The notes under the pieces: model-generated
Database searches by the model: none
Seen by the model: only the letters and a program-made list of their open reading frames with translations
Told to the model about the DNA's origin: nothing
Made by a program: the position numbers and the translations under genes
Shown here: positions 1 through 8,541 of the stretch, in pieces
Layout: each line of letters opens with the position of its first letter
Position numbering within the stretch: position 1 is the stretch's first letter
From: Nitrospirota bacterium
GTDB taxonomy: Bacteria; Nitrospirota; UBA9217
Direction: 5' to 3'
DNA length: 64,000 nucleotides
Assembly: GCA_023229435.1 (NCBI GenBank)
Contig: JALNZF010000001.1
Coordinates: forward strand, 1-64,000

Positions 1-451
1 TCGTCGCCGATAGGTCCCGTCTCTGGTTATGCCCTGGAGCAATAACTGATATCATCCCTTTTGTACGGAGGGGCGGGGAAACTGTTTTTTCCTTGACAAC
101 TGTCAACCATATCAGGGTCGCGTCTTGTATCTTGATAGTTGAGTAAATTAATCAAAATACAGGATGTGATCCTGATGGTTATGACTCCATATGTTCTGCA
201 GAGGATTAACATGTCAGCTTCGTTTCCTTTGAATGAATGCTGCATTGGGTAATAAGAAAAACCGACGACAAGCATGCAAATCTATTTCCACTCTGCCGTT
301 GACTTCATCCTCAACCTATACTAATATATCTCATAGGGAGATACTCACGAGTTCGAAGTATGGATAACGGGAGCAGAGCTGATCTGTCTGTTGTTTACTC
401 TTTCGGTTTGTACATTCGGCAACATATTTAGTGCGGAGAGAGGTTGTAATC
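1..451. other. Leading intergenic stretch without a convincing gene
   Basis: No reading frame here looks like a real protein. Short open frames run in from the left edge, so the end of an upstream gene cannot be excluded, but nothing identifies it. The right part holds a good promoter for the following toxin-antitoxin pair. Bases 93-104 form a small palindrome of unknown meaning. Confidence 0.5.
299..327 (+). promoter_or_regulatory. Sigma-70-like promoter of the MNT/HEPN pair
   Basis: A TTGACT -35 box at 299-304 and a TAATAT -10 box at 322-327 are 17 nt apart. Transcription would begin near 334 and leave a leader of about 120 nt before the first gene at 452. The assignment rests on box matches only. 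Confidence 0.5.
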
Positions 452-733
452 ATGAGCGAGATTGACCTATTGAAAAAGAACAAAGCGAACATTAGAAAAA
501 AATTCGGCGTGAAGCAGATCGGGGTATTTGGATCGATTGCCAGAGGAACAGCTAAGAGAGGCAGCGATATAGACGTATTGGTCGAATTCGAGAGGACAGT
601 GGACTTTTTTGAATTTATCGATTTAAAGGAATATCTGGAAAACATGTTCGAGCGAAATGTTGACTTGGTGACGAAGAAGGCCTTGAAGCCCCTTATAAAG
701 AATAAAATTCTGGATCAGGTCATTTATGTCTGA
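452..733 (+). CDS. MNT-type nucleotidyltransferase antitoxin (MntA-like)
   Basis: A small protein of about 93 residues with the minimal nucleotidyltransferase signature GSIARGTAKRGSDIDVLVEF: Gly-Ser, Arg-Gly, then the paired catalytic aspartates. In characterised MntA/HepT systems this protein adds AMP units to the HEPN toxin and silences it. I chose the ATG at 452 because a purine-rich AGAGAGG lies about 8 nt upstream. A GTG at 431 is in frame but has no clear ribosome site. The stop overlaps the next start by 8 nt, which indicates coupled translation with the HEPN gene. Family identity is firm; antitoxin action is inferred from the pairing. Confidence 0.88.
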   Translation: MSEIDLLKKNKANIRKKFGVKQIGVFGSIARGTAKRGSDIDVLVEFERTVDFFEFIDLKEYLENMFERNVDLVTKKALKPLIKNKILDQVIYV

Positions 734-1079
734 GCGTGACTACCGCCTGTTCTTTCGTGACATCCTGGATTCGATCAGCAAGATCGAGTCATACACTGCG
801 GGTGTCGATTTCAATAAGTTTCGCGTCGACAGTATGCGGATTGATGCAGTCATCAGGAATTTTGAGGTCATCGGCGAGGCCTCTTCAAACATCCCGGAGG
901 CGATTCAGGAAAAATATTCAAAAATCCCATGGTCGAAGATGAAGGCGATGAGGAATCTGGTGATCCATGAATATTTTGGTGTAGACTTGAGTATAACCTG
1001 GAAGACAGCAAAGAAATCCCTGCCGAAACTCAAAAAGCAGATTGAGCAGGCAATGGATCGTGAAAAGGGCAACATATGA
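726..1079 (+). CDS. HEPN (HepT-like, DUF86) toxin RNase
   Basis: A 117-residue all-helical protein of the HepT/DUF86 family. The catalytic R-x4-H-x-Y motif is visible as RNLVIHEY near residues 78-85. Members are RNases that inhibit growth unless modified by the partner MNT protein. The active-site Arg, His and Tyr are all kept and the length is normal for the family, so this pair looks intact. It overlaps the upstream nucleotidyltransferase by 8 nt in the antitoxin-first order. Whether it acts as an addiction module or as phage defence cannot be told from sequence. Confidence 0.88.
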   Translation: MSERDYRLFFRDILDSISKIESYTAGVDFNKFRVDSMRIDAVIRNFEVIGEASSNIPEAIQEKYSKIPWSKMKAMRNLVIHEYFGVDLSITWKTAKKSLPKLKKQIEQAMDREKGNI

Positions 1080-1180
1080 GCGACTATGCGTAAATGACGA
1101 AGAGTTATTTTTGCGTCATCTCAATGTCGGAACAGGTTTATTTAAGGCAATCTTATCCTCATTCCACAGCAAACCCGTAG

Positions 1181-1208
1181 GTCGGGTAGAGTGCAAACGA
1201 AACCCGAC
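1181..1208. repeat. REP-like hairpin (GTCGGGT/ACCCGAC)
   Basis: GTCGGGT at 1181-1187 pairs with ACCCGAC at 1202-1208 around a 14-nt loop. The surrounding GTAGGTCGGGT layout resembles short palindromic repeats scattered in many environmental genomes. It is a single copy in this window. Confidence 0.45.
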
Positions 1209-1418
1209 TTTATTACATCTGTTGCCGCAGGTTTATATATAGCCTGGGGCATTTTTTTGGCCCCTCTTCGCTGAGGACAATATGAAGGCACGGCGTTATT
1301 AAAGTCTTGATATATCAGTCTGCCAAAAAGCACATGTTTGGGATAGCAGCATATTCATTTTTACTTTTCAGCGCCGGAGCACCGCCGGTAAGAACTGAAT
1401 GGCTGGCCCTCTTTTCCC

Positions 1419-1447
1419 TTGTAAAAAAGCAGAGTCTACGATATTAT
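1419..1447 (+). promoter_or_regulatory. Promoter of the antitoxin-like gene
   Basis: TTGTAA at 1419-1424 and TATTAT at 1442-1447 are separated by 17 nt. They lie just upstream of a strong AGGAGG ribosome site and the ATG at 1480. Confidence 0.5.
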
Positions 1448-1479
1448 TTCAAATAGCAACGTAAGAGGAGGTGGTTTGC

Positions 1480-1734
1480 ATGAGTAAAAGCGCGGTGTTT
1501 ACGGCTGAACTGCTGAGCGATGGTCATCTTTCCATTCCAGAAATGACCGTAAAAGTCTTGTTACTGAAAAAAGGCGCAAGAGTCAAAGCGACTATAGAAA
1601 CTCAGCAATTTGACAAGGCGGGCTTTCTTAAACTGGCCGGAATCTGGCGAAACAAGGTGGGAAAAGAAATCGATATTTACAGAGAGATATTCAAAGAACG
1701 CGACTCGTTCGGACGAGGCGAGGTCAACTATTGA
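1480..1734 (+). CDS. Antitoxin-like protein of a decayed VapBC-type locus
   Basis: About 84 residues. The N-terminal half (ELLSDGHLSIPEM) has a swapped-hairpin/AbrB-like look. The C-terminal half resembles the toxin-binding tails of antitoxins that precede PIN-domain toxins. The ATG at 1480 follows a strong GAGGAGG ribosome site at 1465-1471; a GTG at 1471 overlaps that site and is unlikely. The stop overlaps a TTG-started remnant of a PIN toxin, the usual antitoxin-toxin order. With its toxin gutted, this may be an orphan antitoxin. The family call is tentative, from layout and length more than from a definite motif. Confidence 0.55.
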   Translation: MSKSAVFTAELLSDGHLSIPEMTVKVLLLKKGARVKATIETQQFDKAGFLKLAGIWRNKVGKEIDIYREIFKERDSFGRGEVNY

Positions 1735-1865
1735 TCTACTGCTTGGATACCGATATTCTTATCGACTCCATTGTTAAAGCCAATCAGGCTACACTGGTAA
1801 CCAACAATACCTCTCATTTTATCAGAAGCTCCGGACTGCAAGTCGTGAACTGGTTGACAGAATAG
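1731..1865 (+). pseudogene. Remnant of a PIN-domain (VapC-like) toxin with internal deletion
   Basis: A 44-codon frame starts at TTG 1731, overlapping the antitoxin stop. It begins IYCLDTDILIDSIVKAN, the first PIN strand with its catalytic Asp, and jumps directly to ATLVTNNTSHFIRSSGLQV, the last conserved PIN block (normally LVTxNxxHF). The central 80 or so residues with the remaining acidic residues are missing. The two ends stay in frame, so this looks like one internal deletion rather than gradual decay. It cannot be an active nuclease. Confidence 0.75.
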
Positions 1866-1905
1866 TGCATCTCCGGGACCTCGTATTGCAACAAAGTAAT
1901 TAACT

Positions 1906-2391
1906 TTATTCCTTCGAGTACATTTTTAGTATTTTCTCAATAATCCCCGTTGTTGACGCCCCTTCGATATACCCCACACTGATGACCTTGCCACCCCTGG
2001 CCTCCACGATGTCGCGGCCGATCATCTTCTCGACTGGCCAGTCGCCGCCCTTGACCAGAACATCCGGCTGAAGTTCTCCAATGATCCGGTGCGGATCGGG
2101 TTCATTGAACAGAACGACATAGTCAACTGCCTCGAGCGAGGCAAGCGTTTCCATGCGTTCCGCCTCGGTGTTGATCGGCCGCTTTTCACCCTTGATCCCG
2201 CGCACGGAGGCGTCGCTGTTCACAGCCACGATAAGAATGTCGCCGAAGGATTTTGCTTTCGCGAGGTAGCGCGTGTGGCCGGTATGGATCAGATCAAAAC
2301 AACCGTTCGTAAGAACGATCTTCCTGCCCGCTGCGCGAAGAATTTCGAGGAGTGGACGCAATTCCTGGACGGTCTTTCTTTTATTGTGCAT
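1906..2391 (-). CDS. rfaE2: D-glycero-beta-D-manno-heptose 1-phosphate adenylyltransferase
   Basis: A 161-residue cytidylyltransferase-fold enzyme that activates heptose 1-phosphate to ADP-heptose for the LPS inner core. The nucleotide-binding signature NGCFDLIHTGHTRYLAKAK sits near residues 29-47, with the HTGH histidines. VKGGDWPVEKMIG and the C-terminal EGASTTGIIEKI block match the stand-alone RfaE domain II. The kinase half of HldE is absent, so the kinase must be encoded elsewhere. The gene is alone on this strand between a toxin remnant and the HD-GYP regulator. Confidence 0.93.
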   Translation of the reverse strand: MHNKRKTVQELRPLLEILRAAGRKIVLTNGCFDLIHTGHTRYLAKAKSFGDILIVAVNSDASVRGIKGEKRPINTEAERMETLASLEAVDYVVLFNEPDPHRIIGELQPDVLVKGGDWPVEKMIGRDIVEARGGKVISVGYIEGASTTGIIEKILKMYSKE

Positions 2392-2498
2392 GCGAAACTA
2401 TAATATAAAATCAGAACAATTGCAAGGGGTGTGGAGTGTGGAGGGGAGAAGAGGGAAATGGATAACCGTGCTGAAGAGGCCTGTTTTGCATGATATTA

Positions 2499-3572
2499 TT
2501 AGTCATGTTGCATATTAAATATCTCATCAAACACCCGGGCGACTTCACGAAAGGCCTTCAATACAGCAGGATCAAAGTGTTCCGGCATGGTTCTCCCGTC
2601 GCCCTGAGTAATGATTGTATACGTTGCCTCATGGTCATAGGCGGTTTTATAAGGTCTCTTGCTGCGCAGGGCATCATATTGGTCAACCAGCATGACTATT
2701 CTGCCTTCAATGGGAATATCCGTTCCTTTAAGCCCGTTCGGATATCCTGTCCCGTCCCATCGTTCATGATGGGTGAGCGCAACAGACGCCGCAACCTGAA
2801 TACCCGGATAGGTCGAGCCGGCGAGCATTTTTGCCCCGATGGCAGAGTGCTTTTTCATGATTTCAAATTCGTCCCGCGTCAGAGCAGCGGGCTTCAGGAG
2901 GATGCTGTCGGGAATGCCGATCTTCCCCAGGTCGTGCATCGGGCTCGCAAAGGTTATGGTCTCCACAAAATAAGCAGACATGCCCAAAGCTTCCGCGATC
3001 TTGTTCGAGTAGAGGCCGATCCTCGCGATGTGGGACCCGGTGTCCGTGTCGCGGTATTCTGCAATGGACGTCAGACGCTGGATGACCTCGGCGCTCATTT
3101 TTTTGACCATCAGCAGCGCATCCGCCAGTTCCTGCGTCCGTATCCGCACCGTGTCCTCGAGCATGATCTTGTAATTCTTTTCCATCTGGATAAAGCTGGA
3201 GAACTTGACCGCTTTTTCCACCGAGTACAGGAGATAATCAGGATTATAGGGCTTCGTGACGAAATCAAAAGCGCCCTGCTTGATCGCTTCGACGGCAACG
3301 TCCAGTTCCGCGAAGGCGGTCATCAGGATCACGGGGATCTGTTGATTGTAGTCGTGAATGTTTTTGAGAAGCTGGATGCCGGTGACCTGCGGCATCTTGA
3401 TGTCGGTCAAGACCACATCGACGGCGTTCTTCTTGATGACCTTCATGGCATCGTTCGCATTTTGGCAGGAATGTACGGTATAGCCGAACGTTTTCAACAA
3501 AGTTGAAATAGATTCAAGCACATAAGGGTCATCATCGACAATGAGCAGCGTGTTTTTCTCTTTGTCGTTCAT
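2499..3572 (-). CDS. Response regulator with HD-GYP c-di-GMP phosphodiesterase domain
   Basis: 357 residues in two domains. Residues about 8-125 form a receiver: the acidic pocket is in LLIVDDDPYVL, the phospho-acceptor Asp in VVLTDIKMPQ and the conserved Lys in FVTKPYN. A linker helix leads to an HD-GYP domain (about 165-350) with MHDLGKIGIPD and HHERWDGTGYP, the metal-binding and GYP motifs. The likely reaction is cyclic di-GMP hydrolysis controlled by phosphorylation (RpfG type). No histidine kinase is adjacent. The start follows AAGGAGG. A nearby PilB ATPase on the other strand fits a motility or surface-attachment role, but that link is only positional. Confidence 0.93.
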   Translation of the reverse strand: MNDKEKNTLLIVDDDPYVLESISTLLKTFGYTVHSCQNANDAMKVIKKNAVDVVLTDIKMPQVTGIQLLKNIHDYNQQIPVILMTAFAELDVAVEAIKQGAFDFVTKPYNPDYLLYSVEKAVKFSSFIQMEKNYKIMLEDTVRIRTQELADALLMVKKMSAEVIQRLTSIAEYRDTDTGSHIARIGLYSNKIAEALGMSAYFVETITFASPMHDLGKIGIPDSILLKPAALTRDEFEIMKKHSAIGAKMLAGSTYPGIQVAASVALTHHERWDGTGYPNGLKGTDIPIEGRIVMLVDQYDALRSKRPYKTAYDHEATYTIITQGDGRTMPEHFDPAVLKAFREVARVFDEIFNMQHD

Positions 3573-3689
3573 CTATTCAGAACCTCCTTCGATCTCAGAC
3601 AATGGTTTTTCTGTTGTTTTCTTTAATTTATAGTATACCCGAAATTCTGAAAAAATTCCATGATAAGACAGTTTGTCGAATTATTCTCT

Positions 3690-3718
3690 TTCCCATGGCA
3701 CATAATATTTGGTATAAT
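3690..3718 (+). promoter_or_regulatory. Candidate promoter of the PilB/GspE gene
   Basis: A perfect TATAAT -10 box at 3713-3718 lies about 65 nt before the pilB-like ATG. The matching -35 position (3690-3695, TTCCCA) is weak. A sigma-54 reading was tested around the TGGCAC at 3696-3701, but no GC follows at the required distance. Confidence 0.4.
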
Positions 3719-3783
3719 CTGCACAAGCGTGCGAGCGCGGTAGCCTTGTTCTTAATACGGATGGACTGGATAAGGAGCATGCC

Positions 3784-5547
3784 ATGGCGGTTGTGAACAC
3801 GAAGAAAAAGAGGATCGGTGAGTTGCTGGTTGCCGGCGGGCTGATCAAGGAAGAGCAGCTCGAACGGGCGCTTGATGAACAGAAGAAAAGGGGAGGGAAG
3901 GTCGGCGAGATCCTCGTGGACCTGGGATTCATCAATGAGCATAACCTGGCGACATTTCTCGCCCGGCAGCTTCACATCCCTTTTTTGGAGATTGAAAAAC
4001 AACTGGTGGACCCTGACAGCGTAAAGCTTATTCCCGCGGACATGGCGAGACGCATTACGGCAATCCCGCTGTACAGGGACAAAGAAGCGCTGGTCGTGGC
4101 AATGGCTGATCCGCTTAATATCTTCGGCCTGGACGATATCCAGAAGGCGGCGGGCAGAGAGATCCGGCAGGTTGTGGCCACACGGAGCGACATCCAACAA
4201 GCCATTTCCAACTATTATGGAATGGCGCAGACCATTGAGGCTGCGACCATGGATTTCGCCGGCGAGATGAGCGCCGTTCTCACGGAAGCCGCGGAGATGC
4301 CCGGAGTTACGTCCGAGGACGCGCCGGTTGTCAAGCTGGTGAGCATGCTGATCGCCCAGGCAATCATGGACCATGCCAGCGACATCCACATCGATCCGGA
4401 AGGGAAAAGCATCAAGGTGCGCTACCGGATCGACGGAGTGCTGGCCGAGGTCCGGTCCCTGCCGCGGGAAATGCATGCGCCGATCGTCTCGCGCATCAAG
4501 ATCATGGCCAATATGGACATCGCGGAGAAACGCATTCCCCAGGACGGCCGCTTTCAGGCCCGGGTTACCCATACCGAAACCGGCCCGGTCGTAACCGCCG
4601 TGTTTCGCGAGCGGAGCGTTCTGCGTATGGATCAAGACAACACGGTGGACATTCGTGTCTCGACCCTGCCGGTCATTCAGGGAGAGACCGTGGTGATGCG
4701 TATCCTCGACCGGTCACGTATCATCCTTACCCTCGAGGGGCTGAATTTTTCACAGGAGATGTTCGAACGGTTTCGCAAACTCATCACCAGACCGTACGGC
4801 ATAATCCTCGTGACGGGACCGACCGGAAGCGGCAAAACCACTACGCTTTACGCGAGCATCAATACGATCGACCGGAAGGCTAACAATCTGGTTACCATTG
4901 AAGACCCCGTGGAGTATCAGATCGTGGGGGTCAATCAGGTGCAGGTAAATCCCAAGGCAGGCGTGACGTTCGCCAGCGGCCTTCGTTCCATACTGCGGCA
5001 GGACCCTGATATCATCATGGTGGGCGAGATCCGCGACCGGGAGACGGCTGAGATCGCGATCCATGCGGCGCTTACCGGTCATCTGGTCTTCGCGACGCTC
5101 CATACCAATGACGCGGCCGGCGCCGCTACCCGGCTCATTGACATGGGCATAGAGCCCTTTCTTATCGCGTCCTCGGCGATCGGTATTCTGGCACAGCGCC
5201 TCGCGCGGAAGATCTGCGACCGATGCAAGAAACCCTATACCGCGACCCCCGATCTCCTCAAGAGCCTCGGCATAGCGCCCGGCAACGTGTCCTTCTATCG
5301 GGGCGAGGGGTGCACCGCGTGCAAGAAAACGGGGTATCAGGGCAGGGTCGGTCTCTATGAGTTGATGGACATGACCGAAGCGGTCAGAACACTGATCATT
5401 TCCAAGGCATCAAGCTCTGCCATAAAAATCGCGGCCGCGCAAGCAGGATTCAAGACCCTGCGCCAGGCAGGCTTGATCAAAGCCGCGGCCGGGATCACCA
5501 CGATAGAAGAGGTGCTCCGCGTGACGCAGGAGGCGGAAGGGATATAG
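3784..5547 (+). CDS. pilB: Type IV pilus assembly / type II secretion ATPase (PilB/GspE family)
   Basis: 587 residues, normal for PilB. An N-terminal MshEN-type domain (about 10-140) contains two repeats that in relatives bind cyclic di-GMP. The ATPase core has Walker A GPTGSGKTTTLYA near residue 345, the Asp box, Walker B (DPDIIMVGEIRDRETAEIA) and the His box (TGHLVFATLHTNDA). A tetracysteine zinc motif (CDRCKKP ... CTACKKTGYQG) lies near the C-terminus. The protein powers pilus extension or pseudopilus assembly at the inner membrane. An insertion between the N2 region and Walker A carries extra beta strands. No other pilus gene is in the window, so PilB cannot be told from GspE with certainty. 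Confidence 0.88.
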   Translation: MAVVNTKKKRIGELLVAGGLIKEEQLERALDEQKKRGGKVGEILVDLGFINEHNLATFLARQLHIPFLEIEKQLVDPDSVKLIPADMARRITAIPLYRDKEALVVAMADPLNIFGLDDIQKAAGREIRQVVATRSDIQQAISNYYGMAQTIEAATMDFAGEMSAVLTEAAEMPGVTSEDAPVVKLVSMLIAQAIMDHASDIHIDPEGKSIKVRYRIDGVLAEVRSLPREMHAPIVSRIKIMANMDIAEKRIPQDGRFQARVTHTETGPVVTAVFRERSVLRMDQDNTVDIRVSTLPVIQGETVVMRILDRSRIILTLEGLNFSQEMFERFRKLITRPYGIILVTGPTGSGKTTTLYASINTIDRKANNLVTIEDPVEYQIVGVNQVQVNPKAGVTFASGLRSILRQDPDIIMVGEIRDRETAEIAIHAALTGHLVFATLHTNDAAGAATRLIDMGIEPFLIASSAIGILAQRLARKICDRCKKPYTATPDLLKSLGIAPGNVSFYRGEGCTACKKTGYQGRVGLYELMDMTEAVRTLIISKASSSAIKIAAAQAGFKTLRQAGLIKAAAGITTIEEVLRVTQEAEGI

Positions 5548-5676
5548 CCGAATGCGGATTGCAGCGTGCGGATTGTGGAATAAAAAAAGGCAGCAGAAAG
5601 TTTCGGTTTTCAATCCGCATTTCGAAATGGTTCGACGGTGCTCATCATCATGAGACTGTCGAATGATCCGCATTCT
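5548..5676. repeat. Heptad-repeat inverted element between convergent genes
   Basis: It begins directly after the pilB stop. The left arm (5550-5581) is built of 7-nt units like GATTGCG. Copies of its complement stand at 5612-5623 (AATCCGCATTTC) and 5665-5675, where GATCCGCATTC pairs with GAATGCGGATT at 5550-5560. It fills the gap between pilB and the convergent glgP, so it may help end both transcripts. Confidence 0.7.
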
Positions 5677-5681
5677 AAAAT

Positions 5682-7406
5682 TTATCTAATGTACGCCTCT
5701 GTAACATATCGCCGCATCATGCGGTGGCTGTTGAAGTAGTAGGCGTTTTTGCTGACCGCGTTCTTCATCATGCCGCTCCAGTGACTCTTGTCAGGGTCAT
5801 AATATTTGGGAATGATGAGCTTTTCAAGTTTGTTGTAGAGGTCTTCCGCGTCCTCGGCATCCCCGCCAAGGCCGGGCAGCGCCTTCTCGGTGGGCATGCC
5901 GCCGATGGACCATCCGGTAAATCCCTCGATGTGCCCCTCGATCCACCATCCGTCCAGCACGCTGAAGTTCACTACGCCGTTGTGCGCCGCCTTCATCCCG
6001 CTTGTGCCCGAAGCCTCGAGCGGCCTGAGCGGCGTGTTGAGCCAGACGTCGACGCCGGAGACGAGCTTGAGCGCAATGTCCATGTCGTAGCCGGGAAGAA
6101 AAACGACGGATATCCTTCCCTTGAGCTTGTCGCGGTATCCGTAGATGCCCTGGATCAGCTGCTTCCCATTGTCGTCGTGGGGATGCGCCTTGCCCGCATA
6201 GATGATCTGGAGTTTCCCCTTTTCACTGATCTTCAGCAACCGACCGATGTCGGAGAACACAAGGTGAGGACGTTTATACGCGGTGGCCCGCCGTGCAAAA
6301 CCGAGGGTGAGGACATTCGGGTCCATGATCACACCGGTGGCATCGCCGACGTAGGAAAGGAGCCTCTTCTTTGCTTCACGGTGTGCTTCCCACATCTCCA
6401 GCTCGGGGATGTTGCCGGACCGGACGAAGAGCTCGGGTTCATTGGCCCAGCCGGGGATGTATCGGTCATAGAGTTTCGCCATTTCTTTACAGGTCCAGGT
6501 GAACGTGTGTACGCCGTTGGTGATGGCGTGGATGTGGTATCCGGGGAACATGTGCTGCGAAACCTCGCCGTGCTTCTTCGCGACTCCATTGATGTACTTG
6601 CTCAGGTTGAGCGCCAGCATCGTCATGTTCAGGTTGTCTTTGCCCGCAAGGTCCCTGAGCACGTCGAACGGGATGATCTCGCCGATGACCTGTTTGACGA
6701 GGGGGTAGGGGAACTTGTCGTGGCCCGCCTCCACGGGTGTGTGCGTGGTGAAAACGCAGAGGTCGCGCACTCTGCCGATGTCCCATACCGATCGCTCGTC
6801 CCACACACTTTCGATGTCGCGTTTGAACCGGAGCAGCAGTTCGAGCGCCAGAAAGCTCGCATGTCCCTCGTTCAGGTGAAATTTCTTGATGTGGAATTCA
6901 AGGGCCTGGAGCATGCGCACACCACCCATACCGAGCACGACCTCCTGTTTGATCCGGTAGGTGATGTCCCCGCCGTAGAGGGAATCCGTGATGCGCCGAT
7001 CCTCTGTTCCGTTCTCGGGCAGGTCCGTGTCCAGAAAGAGAATAGGCACCTTGCCTCCGGTGGGACTGATAACCCGATACATCCACGCCTGGATCGAGAC
7101 CTCCCGGCCTTCGATAAGCACCGTGACTTTCGCGGGCAGAAGCGTCATGTATTGTGCCGGGTCCCAGACCGTCGGTTTTTCCTTCTGCCAGCCGTTCGCA
7201 TCGATTTCCTGATTGAAGTAGCCTTTGTGCGTGATCAGCGTCACGGCCACAAGGGGAAGGTTGAGATCCGCTGCGGATTTGATCGTGTCGCCCGCGAGGA
7301 TTCCGAGGCCGCCACTGTAGGTTGGGATGTCGTTTTTCACTCCGATCTCCATGGAAAAATAAGCGATCATCGGCTCGGAGTTAAATTCGTGCAGAGCGTT
7401 GTTCAT
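5682..7406 (-). CDS. glgP: Alpha-glucan phosphorylase (GT35, short form)
   Basis: 574 residues. Glycogen or maltodextrin is phosphorolysed to glucose 1-phosphate with pyridoxal phosphate as cofactor. The N-terminus (MIAYFSMEIGV, TYSGGLGILAGD) and EASGTSGMKAAHNG, which holds the PLP-binding lysine, mark the short bacterial/archaeal phosphorylase class. NEGHASFLALELL, FTTHTPVEAGHD and GFARRATAYKRP are also conserved. The protein is shorter than the roughly 700-850 residues common in this class and starts directly at the catalytic domain, without the N-terminal domain of unknown function. No other glycogen gene is nearby. Confidence 0.92.
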   Translation of the reverse strand: MNNALHEFNSEPMIAYFSMEIGVKNDIPTYSGGLGILAGDTIKSAADLNLPLVAVTLITHKGYFNQEIDANGWQKEKPTVWDPAQYMTLLPAKVTVLIEGREVSIQAWMYRVISPTGGKVPILFLDTDLPENGTEDRRITDSLYGGDITYRIKQEVVLGMGGVRMLQALEFHIKKFHLNEGHASFLALELLLRFKRDIESVWDERSVWDIGRVRDLCVFTTHTPVEAGHDKFPYPLVKQVIGEIIPFDVLRDLAGKDNLNMTMLALNLSKYINGVAKKHGEVSQHMFPGYHIHAITNGVHTFTWTCKEMAKLYDRYIPGWANEPELFVRSGNIPELEMWEAHREAKKRLLSYVGDATGVIMDPNVLTLGFARRATAYKRPHLVFSDIGRLLKISEKGKLQIIYAGKAHPHDDNGKQLIQGIYGYRDKLKGRISVVFLPGYDMDIALKLVSGVDVWLNTPLRPLEASGTSGMKAAHNGVVNFSVLDGWWIEGHIEGFTGWSIGGMPTEKALPGLGGDAEDAEDLYNKLEKLIIPKYYDPDKSHWSGMMKNAVSKNAYYFNSHRMMRRYVTEAYIR

Positions 7407-7473
7407 AGTTCTCCTTTAACGTATTCAAAGCTGAAGCTGGATGTAAATGAACGAAGATAAAACCAAATAAAAT

Positions 7474-7614
7474 TTCTCGCAGTAGCCTATGAATGAAAAG
7501 CGGCCACTTAGGACTTCCGCAGAGTTCGCAGAGAAAAGCTTAAAATATTCTGGGTTAAAGCCAAGACTTAATTGTTGTGATTTAACTCTGCGTCCTCTGC
7601 GCGCTCTGCGAGAG
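7474..7614. repeat. Nonad-repeat inverted element with conserved core (copy 1)
   Basis: Two arms of 9-nt units face each other: CGCAGAGTT-type units at 7518-7537 and CTCTGCGTC-type units at 7586-7614, about 50 nt apart. Outside the first arm is a core at 7485-7511 whose complement reads CTAAGTGGCCGCTTTTC then TTCATAGGC. The same core, arm and order recur at 48973-49043. It lies between the start of glgP and the end of fdhD. Confidence 0.75.
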
Positions 7615-7648
7615 ACGCCTTTTTAGTTTCTGCTTGTCCAGGTCAGTC

Positions 7649-8434
7649 CTACTCCATCCTGATCCTGTTCGGCCAGGTGTAGATGTTCATCCGGTCTCCC
7701 CGGGCAAACCCCACGAGCGTGATGCCCATGTCTTCGGCATAGCTGACGGCCATGCAGGAAGGCGCGGCGCGGCTGATCAGGATCGGGAAGCGGTTCCGGC
7801 CGGCCTTTGTCACGATCTCCGAAGTGATCCTTCCGCTGGTGATCAGGACCTTGTTCTCAACCGGGACTGACCGAAGAAACGCCTTCCCGATAAGCTTGTC
7901 CACGGCATTGTGTCTGCCGATATCTTCGGAAAAGAACAGGAGGTCTTTACCGTCCGAGAGCGCTGCGCTGTGCACTCCGCCGGTTGCGACATAGAGCTTC
8001 GATATATTCCGGAAGTGATTGAGCAGGTTCCTGATGCCCGTGAGGCTCACGAGCTGTCCGGTGACGGCGAGCCTGCGGTCGGTATCAATCCGGTAACTGG
8101 TGAAGGTGATACCTTTGCCGCAGCCCGAAGAGATGGTGCGTTTTTCGAACAAGTTCTCCCAGTCCGCGGGAAGATCAGACAACTCGATCCGGATTGCGGC
8201 GTCGCTCTCGATGAAATCCAGACTCCTGATCGATGATCTTTCGCGGAGCAAACCCTCCGAGAGAAGGAAGCCGACGGCAAGCTCTTCGAGTTCGGACGGC
8301 GTGCAGAGGAGCGTCACGAGCTGCTGGTTGTTCAGGATGAGCCTGACCGGCAATTCGGATGCCACTTCATCGACAACGCCCTCGACGTTGGAGCCGGATA
8401 TCTTGAGTATGAGCGCATCTCTTTTCGTTTCCAC
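7649..8434 (-). CDS. fdhD: Formate dehydrogenase accessory sulfurtransferase FdhD
   Basis: 261 residues. FdhD moves sulfur from a cysteine desulfurase to the molybdenum cofactor of formate dehydrogenase in the cytoplasm. Family blocks present are LCTPSELEELAVGFLLSEGL, the Cys loop SSGCGKG and FFSEDIGRHNAVDKLIGKA, plus VLITSGRITSEIVTKA. In the E. coli protein the loop carries two cysteines (CxxC); here the second position is Gly. No formate dehydrogenase gene is in the window, so the client enzyme lies elsewhere. Downstream a terminator separates it from the outer-membrane gene transcribed in the same direction. Confidence 0.93.
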   Translation of the reverse strand: METKRDALILKISGSNVEGVVDEVASELPVRLILNNQQLVTLLCTPSELEELAVGFLLSEGLLRERSSIRSLDFIESDAAIRIELSDLPADWENLFEKRTISSGCGKGITFTSYRIDTDRRLAVTGQLVSLTGIRNLLNHFRNISKLYVATGGVHSAALSDGKDLLFFSEDIGRHNAVDKLIGKAFLRSVPVENKVLITSGRITSEIVTKAGRNRFPILISRAAPSCMAVSYAEDMGITLVGFARGDRMNIYTWPNRIRME

Positions 8435-8484
8435 CGGGGGAATATAACATAAACAGGGTCATGGGGCAAGGGCATAGGAGTAAT

Positions 8485-8512
8485 GAGTTCGGAGTTGGGA
8501 GTTCGGAGTGGG
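8485..8512. repeat. Four heptad units (GAGTTCG type)
   Basis: GAGTTCG, GAGTTGG, GAGTTCG and GAGTGGG follow each other with a 7-nt period between fdhD and the next gene. No inverted arm was found here. Confidence 0.6.
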
Positions 8513-8541
8513 GATACCGGAGACAGTACCTCATGAGAAGC

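Larger units (their letters stand above)
1080..1479. other. Intergenic stretch between two toxin-antitoxin loci
   Basis: About 400 nt without a supported gene. It contains an imperfect inverted repeat right after the hepT-like stop (ATGACG/CGTCAT arms near 1095-1121), a REP-like hairpin at 1181-1208, and a promoter for the next small gene. Confidence 0.5.

Noticed and set aside
2490..3506. 338-codon plus-strand frame opposite the HD-GYP regulator
   Set aside because: Antisense shadow of a gene with full receiver and HD-GYP motifs.
5724..7460. Long plus-strand open frame of 578 codons opposite glgP
   Set aside because: It mirrors the glgP codons on the other strand and has no recognisable motif, start site or signal; glgP shows clear family motifs.
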